Origin: Aliamphritea hakodatensis
Lineage (GTDB): Bacteria > Pseudomonadota > Gammaproteobacteria > Pseudomonadales > Balneatricaceae
Reading direction: 5' to 3'
Assembly: GCF_024347195.1 (NCBI RefSeq)
Contig: NZ_AP025281.1
Span: 1,426,001-1,490,000 of the forward strand
DNA length: 64,000 bases
Below, piece by piece: positions 44,210 through 53,137 of this stretch. The notes under the pieces were generated by a model that had not been told where the DNA came from, did not search any database, and worked only from the letters and a program-made list of their open reading frames with translations. Position 1 is the stretch's first letter. Every line of letters begins with the position of its first letter. Position numbers and translations under genes: made by a program.

Positions 44210-44923
44210 TCAGATGGGAAACAGCCGGGCCAGGAGCACGGGAACGGCGGTTTCTACCCGTAAGATCCGCGGTCCGATGTGCATAGCCTGAAGCCCTGCT
44301 TCACGAAGTTTTTCAACTTCATATTTTATAAATCCGCCTTCCGGTCCGACTGCAAGGGTCGTTGGAATTTCGTCGGCTATCGGGCAGGGGGCCGCATCGT
44401 AAGGATGGGCAACCAGGGCCCGGGTATTGGCAGCGATTGCCGGAAGTTCATCTTCAACAAAGGGTTTGAAGCGCTTACGCAGGTGAATTTCCGGAAGTTG
44501 GGTATCAACGCATTGTTCAAGTCCGAGTAACAGCTGTTCGTTCAGGCTATCTGCTTCAAGCACCGGGGATGACCAGTAACTCTTGTCGACTCTGTACGCG
44601 TTTATCAGATAGATCTGCTTAACGCCCATGCTGGTAACGCTTTGTAAAGTACGTTTGAGCATCTTCGGACGTGGCAGTGCCATAATAAGTGTCAGCGGCA
44701 GTGCTGGCGGAGGAGACTGTGTGCAACTGACCTGTAATGTCACTGAGTGTTCCGACAGTGAAGTGACGACAGCACTCCCCAGATCACCGTTCAGTTTGCC
44801 TACTCTCAGCGTATCGCCTTCCTGAGCCTGATGAACACTGCGGATGTGCTCGAAACGCCGGTCTGTAAGGACAGCGGTGTTCTCTGTTTTGAAGTCTGTG
44901 GCAGTTAACAGTATCAGGTTCAT
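44210..44923 (-). CDS. rsmE: 16S rRNA (uracil1498-N3)-methyltransferase
   Basis: RsmE, 237 residues, a SPOUT-class SAM methyltransferase that modifies U1498 of 16S rRNA. An N-terminal PUA-like domain (RRFEHIRSVHQAQEGDTLRV) is followed by the trefoil-knot domain with LAVGPEGGF and RILRVETAVP. ATG 44923 (MNLILLTATD) is chosen because the open frame further upstream lacks family similarity. No clear Shine-Dalgarno is visible. Confidence 0.94.
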   Translation of the reverse strand: MNLILLTATDFKTENTAVLTDRRFEHIRSVHQAQEGDTLRVGKLNGDLGSAVVTSLSEHSVTLQVSCTQSPPPALPLTLIMALPRPKMLKRTLQSVTSMGVKQIYLINAYRVDKSYWSSPVLEADSLNEQLLLGLEQCVDTQLPEIHLRKRFKPFVEDELPAIAANTRALVAHPYDAAPCPIADEIPTTLAVGPEGGFIKYEVEKLREAGLQAMHIGPRILRVETAVPVLLARLFPI

Positions 44924-45108
44924 GGTGCGGCATTCTGTGTGATGAGAGTTGTCAGGCGGCGCAGAGTATGCGGCAAAGCCGGGCATTTGTGTAGTGCACT
45001 TGCGGTAAATCAGTATCACTGCTGCTGTATCAATAAAACCCAGAGAAAAGCCCCATAACGACAGGGGATTCTGTAGAATAGCGGAAATTTTCTTGTTAAG
45101 GCCAATTT

Positions 45109-46464
45109 GTGCGCGCGAATCTTTTGACAGGCAATATTACCGGCACGCTGGTCAGAATGACTATTCCAATGGTGTTTGGCATTGTCAGCCTGATGTTGTT
45201 TAACCTGGTTGACAGTTATTTTGTCAGTCAGTTAGGTACCGGTCAGCTTGCTGCGCTTGGTTTTACGTTTCCTGTTTCTTTTGCTGTTATCAGTTTGTCT
45301 ATCGGACTGAGTGTCGGAACCTCTGCAACACTCGGAAGGCTGATCGGTGCCGGAGAGCATCAGCAGGCCAAACAGCTGACGACGGATAATCTGTTGCTGA
45401 CAACGCTGTTAATGGTGCTGGTCAGCAGCATAGTGACACAGTTTATTGAGCCCCTGTTTCGCCTGTTAGGCGCGGATTCTTCACTGCTGCCTTTTATTGA
45501 TGCTTATATGTCCGTGTGGTTTGTCGGGGCGGTTTTCTACGTCATTATCATGGTATCTAACAGTTCTTTGCGGGCTTACGGTGATACCACGATACCTGGC
45601 GTAATTATGGCCTTTTCTGCCATTCTCAACGGTGTGCTGGATCCGTTATTTATCTTTGGCTGGGGGCCGGTACCCGCGTATGGCATCGAAGGGGCTGCCA
45701 TTGCCAGCGTGCTGGCCTGGGGAGTGACCGCAACTCTGGCCGTGCTGAATCTGTTGCTGCGTAAACGCTTGTTATTGCTCACGATTGTTTCCTGGGCAAA
45801 TTGTGTTTCACACTGGCTGATGGTGATGCGAATCGGTTTTCCGGCGGCACTTTCTAATATGATGACGCCGCTGGCTGCAGCGATCATGACGGCAGTGGTT
45901 GCGGAACACGGAGCAGAGGCGGTTGCAGCGTTCGGGGTTGGCAGCAGGCTGGAATCCCTGGCGCTGATCGTTAATCTGGCTTTGTCCATGACACTGCCGC
46001 CTTTTTTAAGTCAGAATTTCGGCCGGGGGAACATTAAACGTGTATCTCAGGCCTACCTTGCTGCGATGAAATTTGCGCTGGTATGGCAGGCAGTTGTGTA
46101 CCTGTTCCTGTGGCAGTTTGGCAGCGGTATTGGCAGTCTGTTCAGCGATAAAGAGCAGGTTGTTGAGTTGATTGGTCTGTGGATTATGATTGTCCCGATT
46201 GGCTTTGGTTTTCAGGCAGTTACCTTTCTTAGCGCGTCCAGTTTTAATGCGTTGCATCAGCCTTTCAAAGCGATGCGAATCAGTATCTTCCGACTCTTTA
46301 TTCTCTATGTGCCTTTAGGCTGTGCCGGTAATTATCTGTTGGGCCTTGAAGGGATGTTTTATGGCTTTGTTTTAGCCAATATGGTCACCGCCGGTCTGGC
46401 GTTTTTCTGGGTGCGTAATCACCTTGCAGGCTTGCAGAAACAGCCGGTGCCGGATTCACCCTAA
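45109..46464 (+). CDS. MATE family efflux transporter
   Basis: A 451-residue, twelve-helix multidrug/toxin extrusion family protein. LLTGNITGTLVRMTIPMV is the typical N-terminus, followed by LVDSYFVSQLGTGQLAALGF, and the second half repeats the fold with RIGFPAALSNMMTPLAA. GTG 45109 with AAGG upstream is the likely start. It exports cationic drugs or metabolites driven by H+ or Na+; the substrate is unknown. Divergent from rsmE. Confidence 0.92.
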   Translation: MRANLLTGNITGTLVRMTIPMVFGIVSLMLFNLVDSYFVSQLGTGQLAALGFTFPVSFAVISLSIGLSVGTSATLGRLIGAGEHQQAKQLTTDNLLLTTLLMVLVSSIVTQFIEPLFRLLGADSSLLPFIDAYMSVWFVGAVFYVIIMVSNSSLRAYGDTTIPGVIMAFSAILNGVLDPLFIFGWGPVPAYGIEGAAIASVLAWGVTATLAVLNLLLRKRLLLLTIVSWANCVSHWLMVMRIGFPAALSNMMTPLAAAIMTAVVAEHGAEAVAAFGVGSRLESLALIVNLALSMTLPPFLSQNFGRGNIKRVSQAYLAAMKFALVWQAVVYLFLWQFGSGIGSLFSDKEQVVELIGLWIMIVPIGFGFQAVTFLSASSFNALHQPFKAMRISIFRLFILYVPLGCAGNYLLGLEGMFYGFVLANMVTAGLAFFWVRNHLAGLQKQPVPDSP

Positions 46465-46687
46465 AGGCTATAAGGGGTTTTAACTCTCAGGGAATGGGGG
46501 TATGTTGTCATACGTGCTTAACACACAGCAGTTAGATTATTCGTGACTTTGCGAGATATATTCCACTGCTGGGAATGTCCACCAAAGTCATATTATCAGC
46601 TTGCTGATTAAGCAATATGATCTTATTGGGCTTAACTGAGCCCGGTAGATCAAATGTACTCGATATAGATGCAAAGGGGATGTGGGC

Positions 46688-47437
46688 ATGACACAAAAGA
46701 TTGCGCTGGTTACAGGTGGTACGGGCGGTATTGGTACAGCTATTTGTCGTGCGCTTGCGGATGCAGGTGTAAAGGTGGTTGCGGGTTACAATTCCGGCGG
46801 AAATCACGAGAAAGCCAGGGCTTGGCAGGAAGAGCAAAAGCAGGACGGTTACGATATTCTGGTCGCTTATGGTGATGTAACGGACGAAGAGTCCTGTGCG
46901 GCCTGTATCCGAACGGTGGAAGAGGTTGCCGGCGGCAGTGTGGATATTCTGGTGAATAATGCCGGTATTACCCGTGACGGTACGTTCCGTAAAATGAGCT
47001 GGGAACAGTGGAACCAGGTACTGTCTGCAAACCTTGACAGTATGTTCCATATGACCCGCCTGGTTATTAACCCTATGCTGGAAAACGGCTGGGGCCGGGT
47101 TATTAACATTTCATCGGTGAATGCGCAGAAGGGCCAGTTTGGTCAGTGTAACTATTCTGCTGCCAAAGCCGGTATCCATGGTTTTACCAAGGCACTGGCG
47201 CAGGAAGTGGCTGCAAAAGGTGTGACGGTCAATACGGTCTCCCCGGGTTATGTACTGACACCGATGGTTGCCAAAATTCCGGAAGAGGTACTGGCTAAGA
47301 TTGTTAAGCAGATTCCGGTCGGCCGTCTGGGGCAGCCGGAAGAAATCGGTAAAGCCGTTACCTATCTGGCCAGCGATGACTGTGGTTACGTGACAGGGTC
47401 TGACTTCTCGATTAACGGTGGTCAGCATATGTCCTGA
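46688..47437 (+). CDS. phbB: Acetoacetyl-CoA reductase (PhaB/PhbB)
   Basis: A short-chain dehydrogenase of 249 residues that reduces acetoacetyl-CoA to (R)-3-hydroxybutyryl-CoA with NADPH for polyhydroxybutyrate. The cofactor motif is TGGTGGIGTAI; catalytic residues are Ser143, Tyr156 and Lys160. The stretches NNAGITRDGTFRKMSWEQW and QKGQFGQCNYSAAKAG are typical of PhaB, unlike FabG. ATG 46688 has AAGGGG correctly spaced. No phaA or phaC is nearby, so the rest of the pathway must be elsewhere. A strong terminator follows. Confidence 0.93.
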   Translation: MTQKIALVTGGTGGIGTAICRALADAGVKVVAGYNSGGNHEKARAWQEEQKQDGYDILVAYGDVTDEESCAACIRTVEEVAGGSVDILVNNAGITRDGTFRKMSWEQWNQVLSANLDSMFHMTRLVINPMLENGWGRVINISSVNAQKGQFGQCNYSAAKAGIHGFTKALAQEVAAKGVTVNTVSPGYVLTPMVAKIPEEVLAKIVKQIPVGRLGQPEEIGKAVTYLASDDCGYVTGSDFSINGGQHMS

Positions 47438-47454
47438 GGGCGTATCAGGTGTAT

Positions 47455-47482
47455 AAAAAAACCCGCAGCTGCGGGTTTTTTT
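47455..47482. terminator. Bidirectional terminator between phbB and the DUF349 gene
   Basis: A perfect 28-bp palindrome: A7 then ACCCGCAG-type arm, centred on AGCT, ending in T7. It serves both convergent genes. Confidence 0.93.
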
Positions 47483-47489
47483 GTGGCTG

Positions 47490-50357
47490 TTACAGTACCT
47501 GTTGCAGGAGACCGTAAAAGCGCTGATAAAGGGCTTCCTGATGCCTGGCGAATGGCTGGCAGAGCCATTCCATTTCCAGGTGTTTCAGGTCTTTCAGGCT
47601 GGTGGAACTGTGCTTCTCTTCCAGCGCCTGTTGCAAGCGTTGCATCTGGTATTCAAGCCGTAATGCCTGGTCTTCTTCCGGTGAACTGAGGTTAAAGGCA
47701 ATTTCCAGCTGAATGCACAGTTGCCGGAGGGCGGTATCTGATGCATAGATGACCGGGTCAAATTCCTGTGAACCCTGATGAATATTACAACCGGTGATAA
47801 AACGATTGTGCAGCAGTTCAGCAAAAGGAGCATCCGGACTCAGGCCCTGCTCCCATGCCTGGTTAAGTTGTTCGAGGGTGTTGTCGTCCAGCTCTTCCGC
47901 CAGTAACTTTTCTTCCAGCTGTTCGCACAGGTTAATTTTACGTTGCCAGGCCTGATAGGTTTCACTTTCAAGCAGGCGGTCCAGATCGGCCTGTTGACGC
48001 TGCAGATTGCTTTTGGCGGCGTGTAATCGCTGCTGAAGCGGTTCCGGCGTATCGTTTTTCTGGCACAGTATGTCTGCCTGCTCCAGCAGATTGCTGATCT
48101 GAGACGGGGATGCAGGCGTGGTCTGCAGAGCTTCCAGCTGCTCACATAGCTGCCCGGCTTTTTCCTGCTCGGTTTGCTGTGACTGAACTGCCTTGCGGTT
48201 ACTTTTTTCCAGTTCGTAGACTTTGTTGCAGGTCAGGCGGAATGCTGGCCACAGTTTGCGTTCTACGCTGTGGAAGCTGTTGCCGGTCTGCCGCCATTGC
48301 TGTTGCAGTTGTTTAACCTGACGCAACAGGGCATTTAGCAATTCCGGCTGGCCTTCTGCGACGGCCTGTTCGGCCGCTGCACACAGGGCTGTAGCCTGAT
48401 CCGCCAGGGTCTGCTTTACTTCAGCATTGGCTTCACGGTAAGCCTTGATTTTGCCGTCCAGCTGTTTGAGGGTGCTGTTAAAACGGCTCTGCGCTTCCCG
48501 GCCGGGGGTTCGGTCAACCGGGGTGTACTGGCGCCACTCCTGCTTTGCTGTGCGGCTGATTTGCTCAACTTCCTGCCAGTCTGGCTGTTCCCAGTCAGTA
48601 TTGGCCATCAGGGTTTCCAGTTGCTCGCAAAGCAGAAGGCGTTGTTGCAGGTTGTTGACGCGCTGTTGTTTCAGTTCGGCATAATGCTGGCTGCAGGGCT
48701 CGTAGGCCTGATCTGATGCCTGTTTGAAGCGTTTCCACAAGTCATGGCTGTGGTAAGGGTCAGTGGCATCCAGGTCTTTCCATTCCTGCTGCAGGGCACG
48801 GATATGATCAGCCAGTACCGCCGCTTCGGCTGGGTTGCCAATCAGTGCCTCCATTTTTTCGCACAGTGATTCTTTTTTCGGGGTGACGGCAAAGCCCTGC
48901 CAGTCTTTCAGTTGCTGTAACTGTTTTTGCAGACCGGCATGGCGGTTGCGGCAGCTTTTAACGCTGTTCTTCGCTTGCTGGCCAAGCAGTTCAGTGACCC
49001 GTTTATCGAGGCGGTAAGCGTTTTTAGTATTGCCTTCGCTGAGAGCCTGCTCAAGTTGGTCAAGGCAGCTGTCGATCTGCTGCTGGTCCTGTTGCTGTAC
49101 CTGCTGGCGTTCTGCTTTGTGCTGCTGCCTGACCTGATTCTGCTGATCAAGACGTTTCTGCAGCGTGCGGAGTCCCTCAGGCTGTGGTTCGTTTTCCGGC
49201 CAGTTAATCAGTTGGATAGCATGTTTAAGGGCAGCGCTGTCAGCCGTTTCGTTTTGGAGCAGCTCAGTAAGTTGCGCATTGTTCTGCTGCGCCCGGTTAA
49301 CTGCATCCAGTAAGGATTGGATCTGAGTGCTTTTGCTGCTTAGCTGTCCGGTTATCTGAGCAAACTCAGGGTCACCCGAAGATTGTGTTTGCTGAGATGC
49401 TTGCAGGTCATTCAGCTTGGCAGTGAATTCTGCAGGGTCCGGCAGTGTTTCTTCAAGGGTCGCCCGGATCTGTTTCAGTAACTCATTAAACGCAGCAAGT
49501 AAGGTGTCACGCTGCTGTTGGCGCTGCAGGGCTTCTGCCTCGCGCTGCTGCTGTTCAGCCTGCTTTTGCTGTTCCTGCTGAAGCAGTTGCTGGCAGGCGT
49601 TCAGAGCTTCTGTCAGTAAGGTGCGGGCAGTATCGTCGGAGTGGTTGTTCTGTAACAGTTTTTCAGCGTTCTGCTGATAGGCGTTCAGTCTGGCTTCAAA
49701 CTGAGGATACATGCCGGTATTTAACAGTTGTTGCAGGGCAGATGTCAGCTCTGTCTGCTGTTGCAAAAGCTGTTCCCGGGCTTTCTGTTGTTCGCGGATA
49801 TCCCGTAATTTATTACGGATAATGCGGTGCACTGTTTTATCTTTGCTGCGTATTTCTTTAGATAGCTGTTCAATGATTTCTGCTTCGTGAAGCTTTTCAG
49901 CCGCGGCCTGCCGGGTTTGTGAGTGGCCGGCCTGAAGGGTGATCGTACCCAGGCAGGTCTGGTCGCTGATTTTTTCAATTGCAACCTGTTGTACGGTGCT
50001 GTCATCTATGTGCAGTGCAATATGAGTCAGGATGTCGTCATCCTGTAACTGCCTGATGCTGTTAATGCTTTGCTGCTGATCACAGTTATCTGTTTTGATA
50101 ATGACACGGCAGGCGCGGTCAGCGGCCAGATGCCTGACCTGATGATCGGTGTCGATATTGGAGATACGGCACAGCAGTTCCGGCTCTTCCAGCTTTATGA
50201 CGGCGGCACTGCGTACAGCGGGATTCTGATCCTGCAGGGCGAGCTGTGAAAGGATCTGATGCTGTTCTGAATTACTCGCTTTTAGCTTAGTGATCGCACG
50301 GATACGTACATCAGCTTTACTATGTTGCCATTTCGGCTTAAAGAACTTCGCAAACAT
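47490..50357 (-). CDS. Large DUF349 coiled-coil protein
   Basis: A 955-residue protein. The first 180 or so residues show HEAT-like helix repeats (KADVRIRAITKLKAS, NPAVRSAAVIKLEEPELL, HQVRHLAADRACRV). The rest is Gln/Glu/Lys-rich coiled coil with several DUF349 units recognisable by W-x-LWKRFKQA-type and WPAFRLTCNKVYE stretches. No signal peptide or membrane helix, so cytoplasmic. DUF349 proteins are widespread in gammaproteobacteria without an established biochemical role; a structural or nucleic-acid-associated role is speculation. Convergent with phbB. Confidence 0.85.
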   Translation of the reverse strand: MFAKFFKPKWQHSKADVRIRAITKLKASNSEQHQILSQLALQDQNPAVRSAAVIKLEEPELLCRISNIDTDHQVRHLAADRACRVIIKTDNCDQQQSINSIRQLQDDDILTHIALHIDDSTVQQVAIEKISDQTCLGTITLQAGHSQTRQAAAEKLHEAEIIEQLSKEIRSKDKTVHRIIRNKLRDIREQQKAREQLLQQQTELTSALQQLLNTGMYPQFEARLNAYQQNAEKLLQNNHSDDTARTLLTEALNACQQLLQQEQQKQAEQQQREAEALQRQQQRDTLLAAFNELLKQIRATLEETLPDPAEFTAKLNDLQASQQTQSSGDPEFAQITGQLSSKSTQIQSLLDAVNRAQQNNAQLTELLQNETADSAALKHAIQLINWPENEPQPEGLRTLQKRLDQQNQVRQQHKAERQQVQQQDQQQIDSCLDQLEQALSEGNTKNAYRLDKRVTELLGQQAKNSVKSCRNRHAGLQKQLQQLKDWQGFAVTPKKESLCEKMEALIGNPAEAAVLADHIRALQQEWKDLDATDPYHSHDLWKRFKQASDQAYEPCSQHYAELKQQRVNNLQQRLLLCEQLETLMANTDWEQPDWQEVEQISRTAKQEWRQYTPVDRTPGREAQSRFNSTLKQLDGKIKAYREANAEVKQTLADQATALCAAAEQAVAEGQPELLNALLRQVKQLQQQWRQTGNSFHSVERKLWPAFRLTCNKVYELEKSNRKAVQSQQTEQEKAGQLCEQLEALQTTPASPSQISNLLEQADILCQKNDTPEPLQQRLHAAKSNLQRQQADLDRLLESETYQAWQRKINLCEQLEEKLLAEELDDNTLEQLNQAWEQGLSPDAPFAELLHNRFITGCNIHQGSQEFDPVIYASDTALRQLCIQLEIAFNLSSPEEDQALRLEYQMQRLQQALEEKHSSTSLKDLKHLEMEWLCQPFARHQEALYQRFYGLLQQVL

Positions 50358-50583
50358 TTACAACCCGATCCTGAATGAGCCAGCTAAAAAACACGATACT
50401 GTGGCTAAGGGCGGCTATTCTACCGGGCTTTAAGGTGGCAGGGGAAGGCTTGACAGCTGAGAAAAATCGCCTTTTAGTCAGGGTTTTGTTGCAGTTGCTC
50501 TGTCGGGAGTGCTCAGGACCCAGCTGGAATGCCTGATACGGCGCTGTCAGGTGGGAAAATGGTTATTTTTAATAATCTGCAGG

Positions 50584-51012
50584 TCAGCTTCTGCGTACTT
50601 CAACATCGCCGTCGATGTAATACCAGCGATTATCTTCCTGTCTGAACCGGGAACGTTCCTGGAGAGCTGCCGACTGTCCTTCACTGTCGAAATAGGCGAT
50701 AAATTCCACGGTGCCTGTGGTATCCTCGCGCCCGCCATTATGGGTGCTGATTATTTTTAATCCTGTCCAGGTGGTCATACGCATTTGTTCGGCGATCAGA
50801 AGCGCGTCTTCCGGTTGCCGGTTTTCTGCTGCCGTCGTGGCTATCAGATAGTCCACACTGCCCAGTGCAAAGGCCGTATAGCGGGACCGCATAAGGGCCT
50901 CTGCGGTCGTTGCCGGTTTGGTGCCGCTGATGGCCGGTTCACAGCAAAAGCTGAAGGGCTTTCCGGCGCCGCACGGGCATTGCTTTGTGGTATCTTTGGC
51001 ATCATGCAGCAT
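50584..51012 (-). CDS. ychJ: YchJ family SEC-C protein
   Basis: A 142-residue protein with an N-terminal SEC-C zinc motif (CPCGAGKPFSFCC) followed by the YchJ core (ALMRSRYTAFALGSVDYLIATT, then ERSRFRQEDNRWYYIDG). E. coli YchJ has a second SEC-C motif at its C-terminus; here the protein ends just after WYYIDG and lacks it. Cytoplasmic, function unknown. Divergent from sbcB. Confidence 0.92.
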   Translation of the reverse strand: MLHDAKDTTKQCPCGAGKPFSFCCEPAISGTKPATTAEALMRSRYTAFALGSVDYLIATTAAENRQPEDALLIAEQMRMTTWTGLKIISTHNGGREDTTGTVEFIAYFDSEGQSAALQERSRFRQEDNRWYYIDGDVEVRRS

Positions 51013-51111
51013 GGGAATTCCTGTTTCGATTCAAACGGTTTGGTTCGTCGTCGTTTTATTATAAATAGCTGTGACGTGAATCATATAGACCGATAGCATT
51101 AGAGGCTAGCA

Positions 51112-52563
51112 ATGGCAAAGCAAACTTTTTACTGGCATGACTACGAAACCAGTGGTGCTGATACCCGCCGTGACCGGCCATTGCAGTTTGCCGGTATCCG
51201 TACAGATATGGATCTGAATATCATTGAAGAGCCGCTGATGATTTACTGCAGTCCGGCGGAAGATGTTCTGCCTCATCCGGAGGCTTGCCTGATTACCGGT
51301 ATTACGCCGCAACAGGCGCTGCGTGAAGGTTATTGTGAAGCAGAGTTTATGCAGCAGGTGCATGAACAGCTGGCCCGTCCGGGAACCTGCGGCGTCGGGT
51401 ATAACAGCATCCGTTTTGATGATGAAATTACCCGTCAGGCGCTGTACCGCAACTTTTTTGATCCTTATGCCCGGGAGTGGCAGAACGGTTGTTCCCGCTG
51501 GGATATCATCGACATGATGCGCCTGACCCGTGCGCTGCGTCCGGACGGTATTGAATGGCCTGAATATCCGGATGGCCGTCCGAGCATGCGTCTGGAAGAT
51601 CTGACCCGGGCCAATGGCATTGATCATGGCAATGCCCATGACGCTCTGTCGGATGTACACGCCACCATCGGTATGGCGCGGCTGGTTAAGGAACGTCAGC
51701 CCAAACTGTATGACTATGTGTTAAATAACCGCTCCAAACAGGCGGTACAGAATAGGCTGGATGTGGTGACCATGAAGCCCGTGCTTCATGTCTCCTCAAT
51801 GTATCCCGCTGAATGGGGCAATCTTGCGATTGTTGCTCCCGTGGCAGCCCATCCGGTCAACCGTAACAGCATTATTGTGTATGACTTGCGGGTTGATCCT
51901 TCCGACATGCTGGCGATGCCTAAGGAAGATATTAAGCGTTTGCTGTATACCGCAACAGATGATCTGGCACCGGGCGAAGCCCGTTTGCCTCTTAAACAAC
52001 TTCATACCAACAAATCTCCGATAGTCGCGCCGGCAGGTATGCTGTCGACGGAAGAGGCGAACCGTCTGGGGATCCGTGGCCCGGACTGCCGTACCCATTT
52101 AGAGATGTTGCGTGCTAGTCGGGATTTAAAAGAGAAGCTAGCATGGGTATTTGCAGAGCAGGATTTTGCAGAAGATCTGGATCCGGATCATATGTTGTAT
52201 GGCGGTGGTTTTTTTAACGATTCAGATAAGGCTGCCATGAACCAGATCCGGGAAGCGTCACCGGCGCAGCTGGGGACGATGGAGTTTGCCTTTCAGGATC
52301 CGCGTCTGGAAGAAATGTTGCTGCGTTATAAAGCCCGAAATTATCCGCATACGCTGGATGAAGAACAGCGTCAGCGGTGGGAAGAATACCGCAAGCAAAA
52401 GCTGATGGGGCCGGATAACGGCGGGTATCTGACGATTCCTGCGTTGTTTGAGCGTTTGAATACTCTGTATCAGCAACCGGAAACAGAACAGAAGCAAAGG
52501 GAAATACTGGAGGAGCTGGCGCTGTACGCGGAGGCTATCTATCCCGCTGATGAGGTCTATTAA
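51112..52563 (+). CDS. sbcB: Exodeoxyribonuclease I
   Basis: A 3'-5' single-strand DNA exonuclease, 483 residues, acting in mismatch repair and recombination. DEDDh catalytic residues are in FYWHDYETSG (Asp10, Glu12), GYNSIRFDDE and GNAHDALSDVHATI. The SH3-like and C-terminal helical domains of ExoI follow (LPLKQLHTNKSPIVAP). Length is close to E. coli ExoI (475). The stop TAA overlaps the next start by one base. Confidence 0.95.
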   Translation: MAKQTFYWHDYETSGADTRRDRPLQFAGIRTDMDLNIIEEPLMIYCSPAEDVLPHPEACLITGITPQQALREGYCEAEFMQQVHEQLARPGTCGVGYNSIRFDDEITRQALYRNFFDPYAREWQNGCSRWDIIDMMRLTRALRPDGIEWPEYPDGRPSMRLEDLTRANGIDHGNAHDALSDVHATIGMARLVKERQPKLYDYVLNNRSKQAVQNRLDVVTMKPVLHVSSMYPAEWGNLAIVAPVAAHPVNRNSIIVYDLRVDPSDMLAMPKEDIKRLLYTATDDLAPGEARLPLKQLHTNKSPIVAPAGMLSTEEANRLGIRGPDCRTHLEMLRASRDLKEKLAWVFAEQDFAEDLDPDHMLYGGGFFNDSDKAAMNQIREASPAQLGTMEFAFQDPRLEEMLLRYKARNYPHTLDEEQRQRWEEYRKQKLMGPDNGGYLTIPALFERLNTLYQQPETEQKQREILEELALYAEAIYPADEVY

Positions 52564-53054
52564 TGAACACAGGTAAAGCCGCTTTATGGTTGTCTCTCAC
52601 GGGAAGTCTGGTCTCTGTGCCGGTGGTTTCTCATGCTGCAGAACAACTGAATGAAGCGATTACCTATGTGGTGACACAGTCTGCCGGTTATCTGGACAGT
52701 TCACCTGAACCGGCAACCCTGTATGACCTGAAACCGCGGGGCTTTGTGGACAGCGAAACTATGTTTGAGGTGCGCCCTGCCATGATTCAGGAAAAGCAGT
52801 TGCCGCCGCCTACCGTGATCCCGTTCGACCGTTTTGATCCGGTGCAGGTGGTGATCGGTGAGCAGGAGATTGTGCCGACTCACTCTGCCGAAGATAAGAT
52901 TTTCTTCCAGATCGCTGTGGATCAGGTGGAGATTGACTGCCTGCTCGGGGAGCGGGAAGGGGAGGACTGTGCTGCCTTTGATATTATTGAAGATGAGCCT
53001 GCAGAGCCTAAGTCACGGCGGGTTGTTGACCGGCAATTCCAAGCGTTGCAATAA
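52563..53054 (+). CDS. Small exported protein of unknown function
   Basis: A 163-residue protein starting in TAATG on the sbcB stop, so translationally coupled. The N-terminus is a typical Sec signal peptide (KAALWLSLTGSLVSVPVVSHA, cleavage after SHA). The mature part is acidic and proline-rich, with two cysteines (IDCLLGEREGEDC). I do not recognise a family. Periplasmic location is likely, which is odd for the partner of a cytoplasmic exonuclease. A terminator follows. Confidence 0.7.
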   Translation: MNTGKAALWLSLTGSLVSVPVVSHAAEQLNEAITYVVTQSAGYLDSSPEPATLYDLKPRGFVDSETMFEVRPAMIQEKQLPPPTVIPFDRFDPVQVVIGEQEIVPTHSAEDKIFFQIAVDQVEIDCLLGEREGEDCAAFDIIEDEPAEPKSRRVVDRQFQALQ

Positions 53055-53085
53055 CCGGCCAGTGAACATTAAAAACAGCCAGAAT

Positions 53086-53116
53086 AAAAAACGCGTCTCT
53101 TCCGACGCGTTTTTTT
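53086..53116. terminator. Bidirectional terminator between the sbcB operon and the M16 protease
   Basis: AAAAAACGCGTC and GACGCGTTTTTT pair perfectly around a six-base loop, with A and T runs for both convergent transcripts. Confidence 0.93.
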
Positions 53117-53137
53117 GTACCTGAAAGTAAGGCCGCG

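Noticed and set aside
46532..47050. 172-codon minus-strand reading frame reaching past the phbB start
   Set aside because: Mostly antisense to phbB; the part in the upstream gap shows no coding signal.
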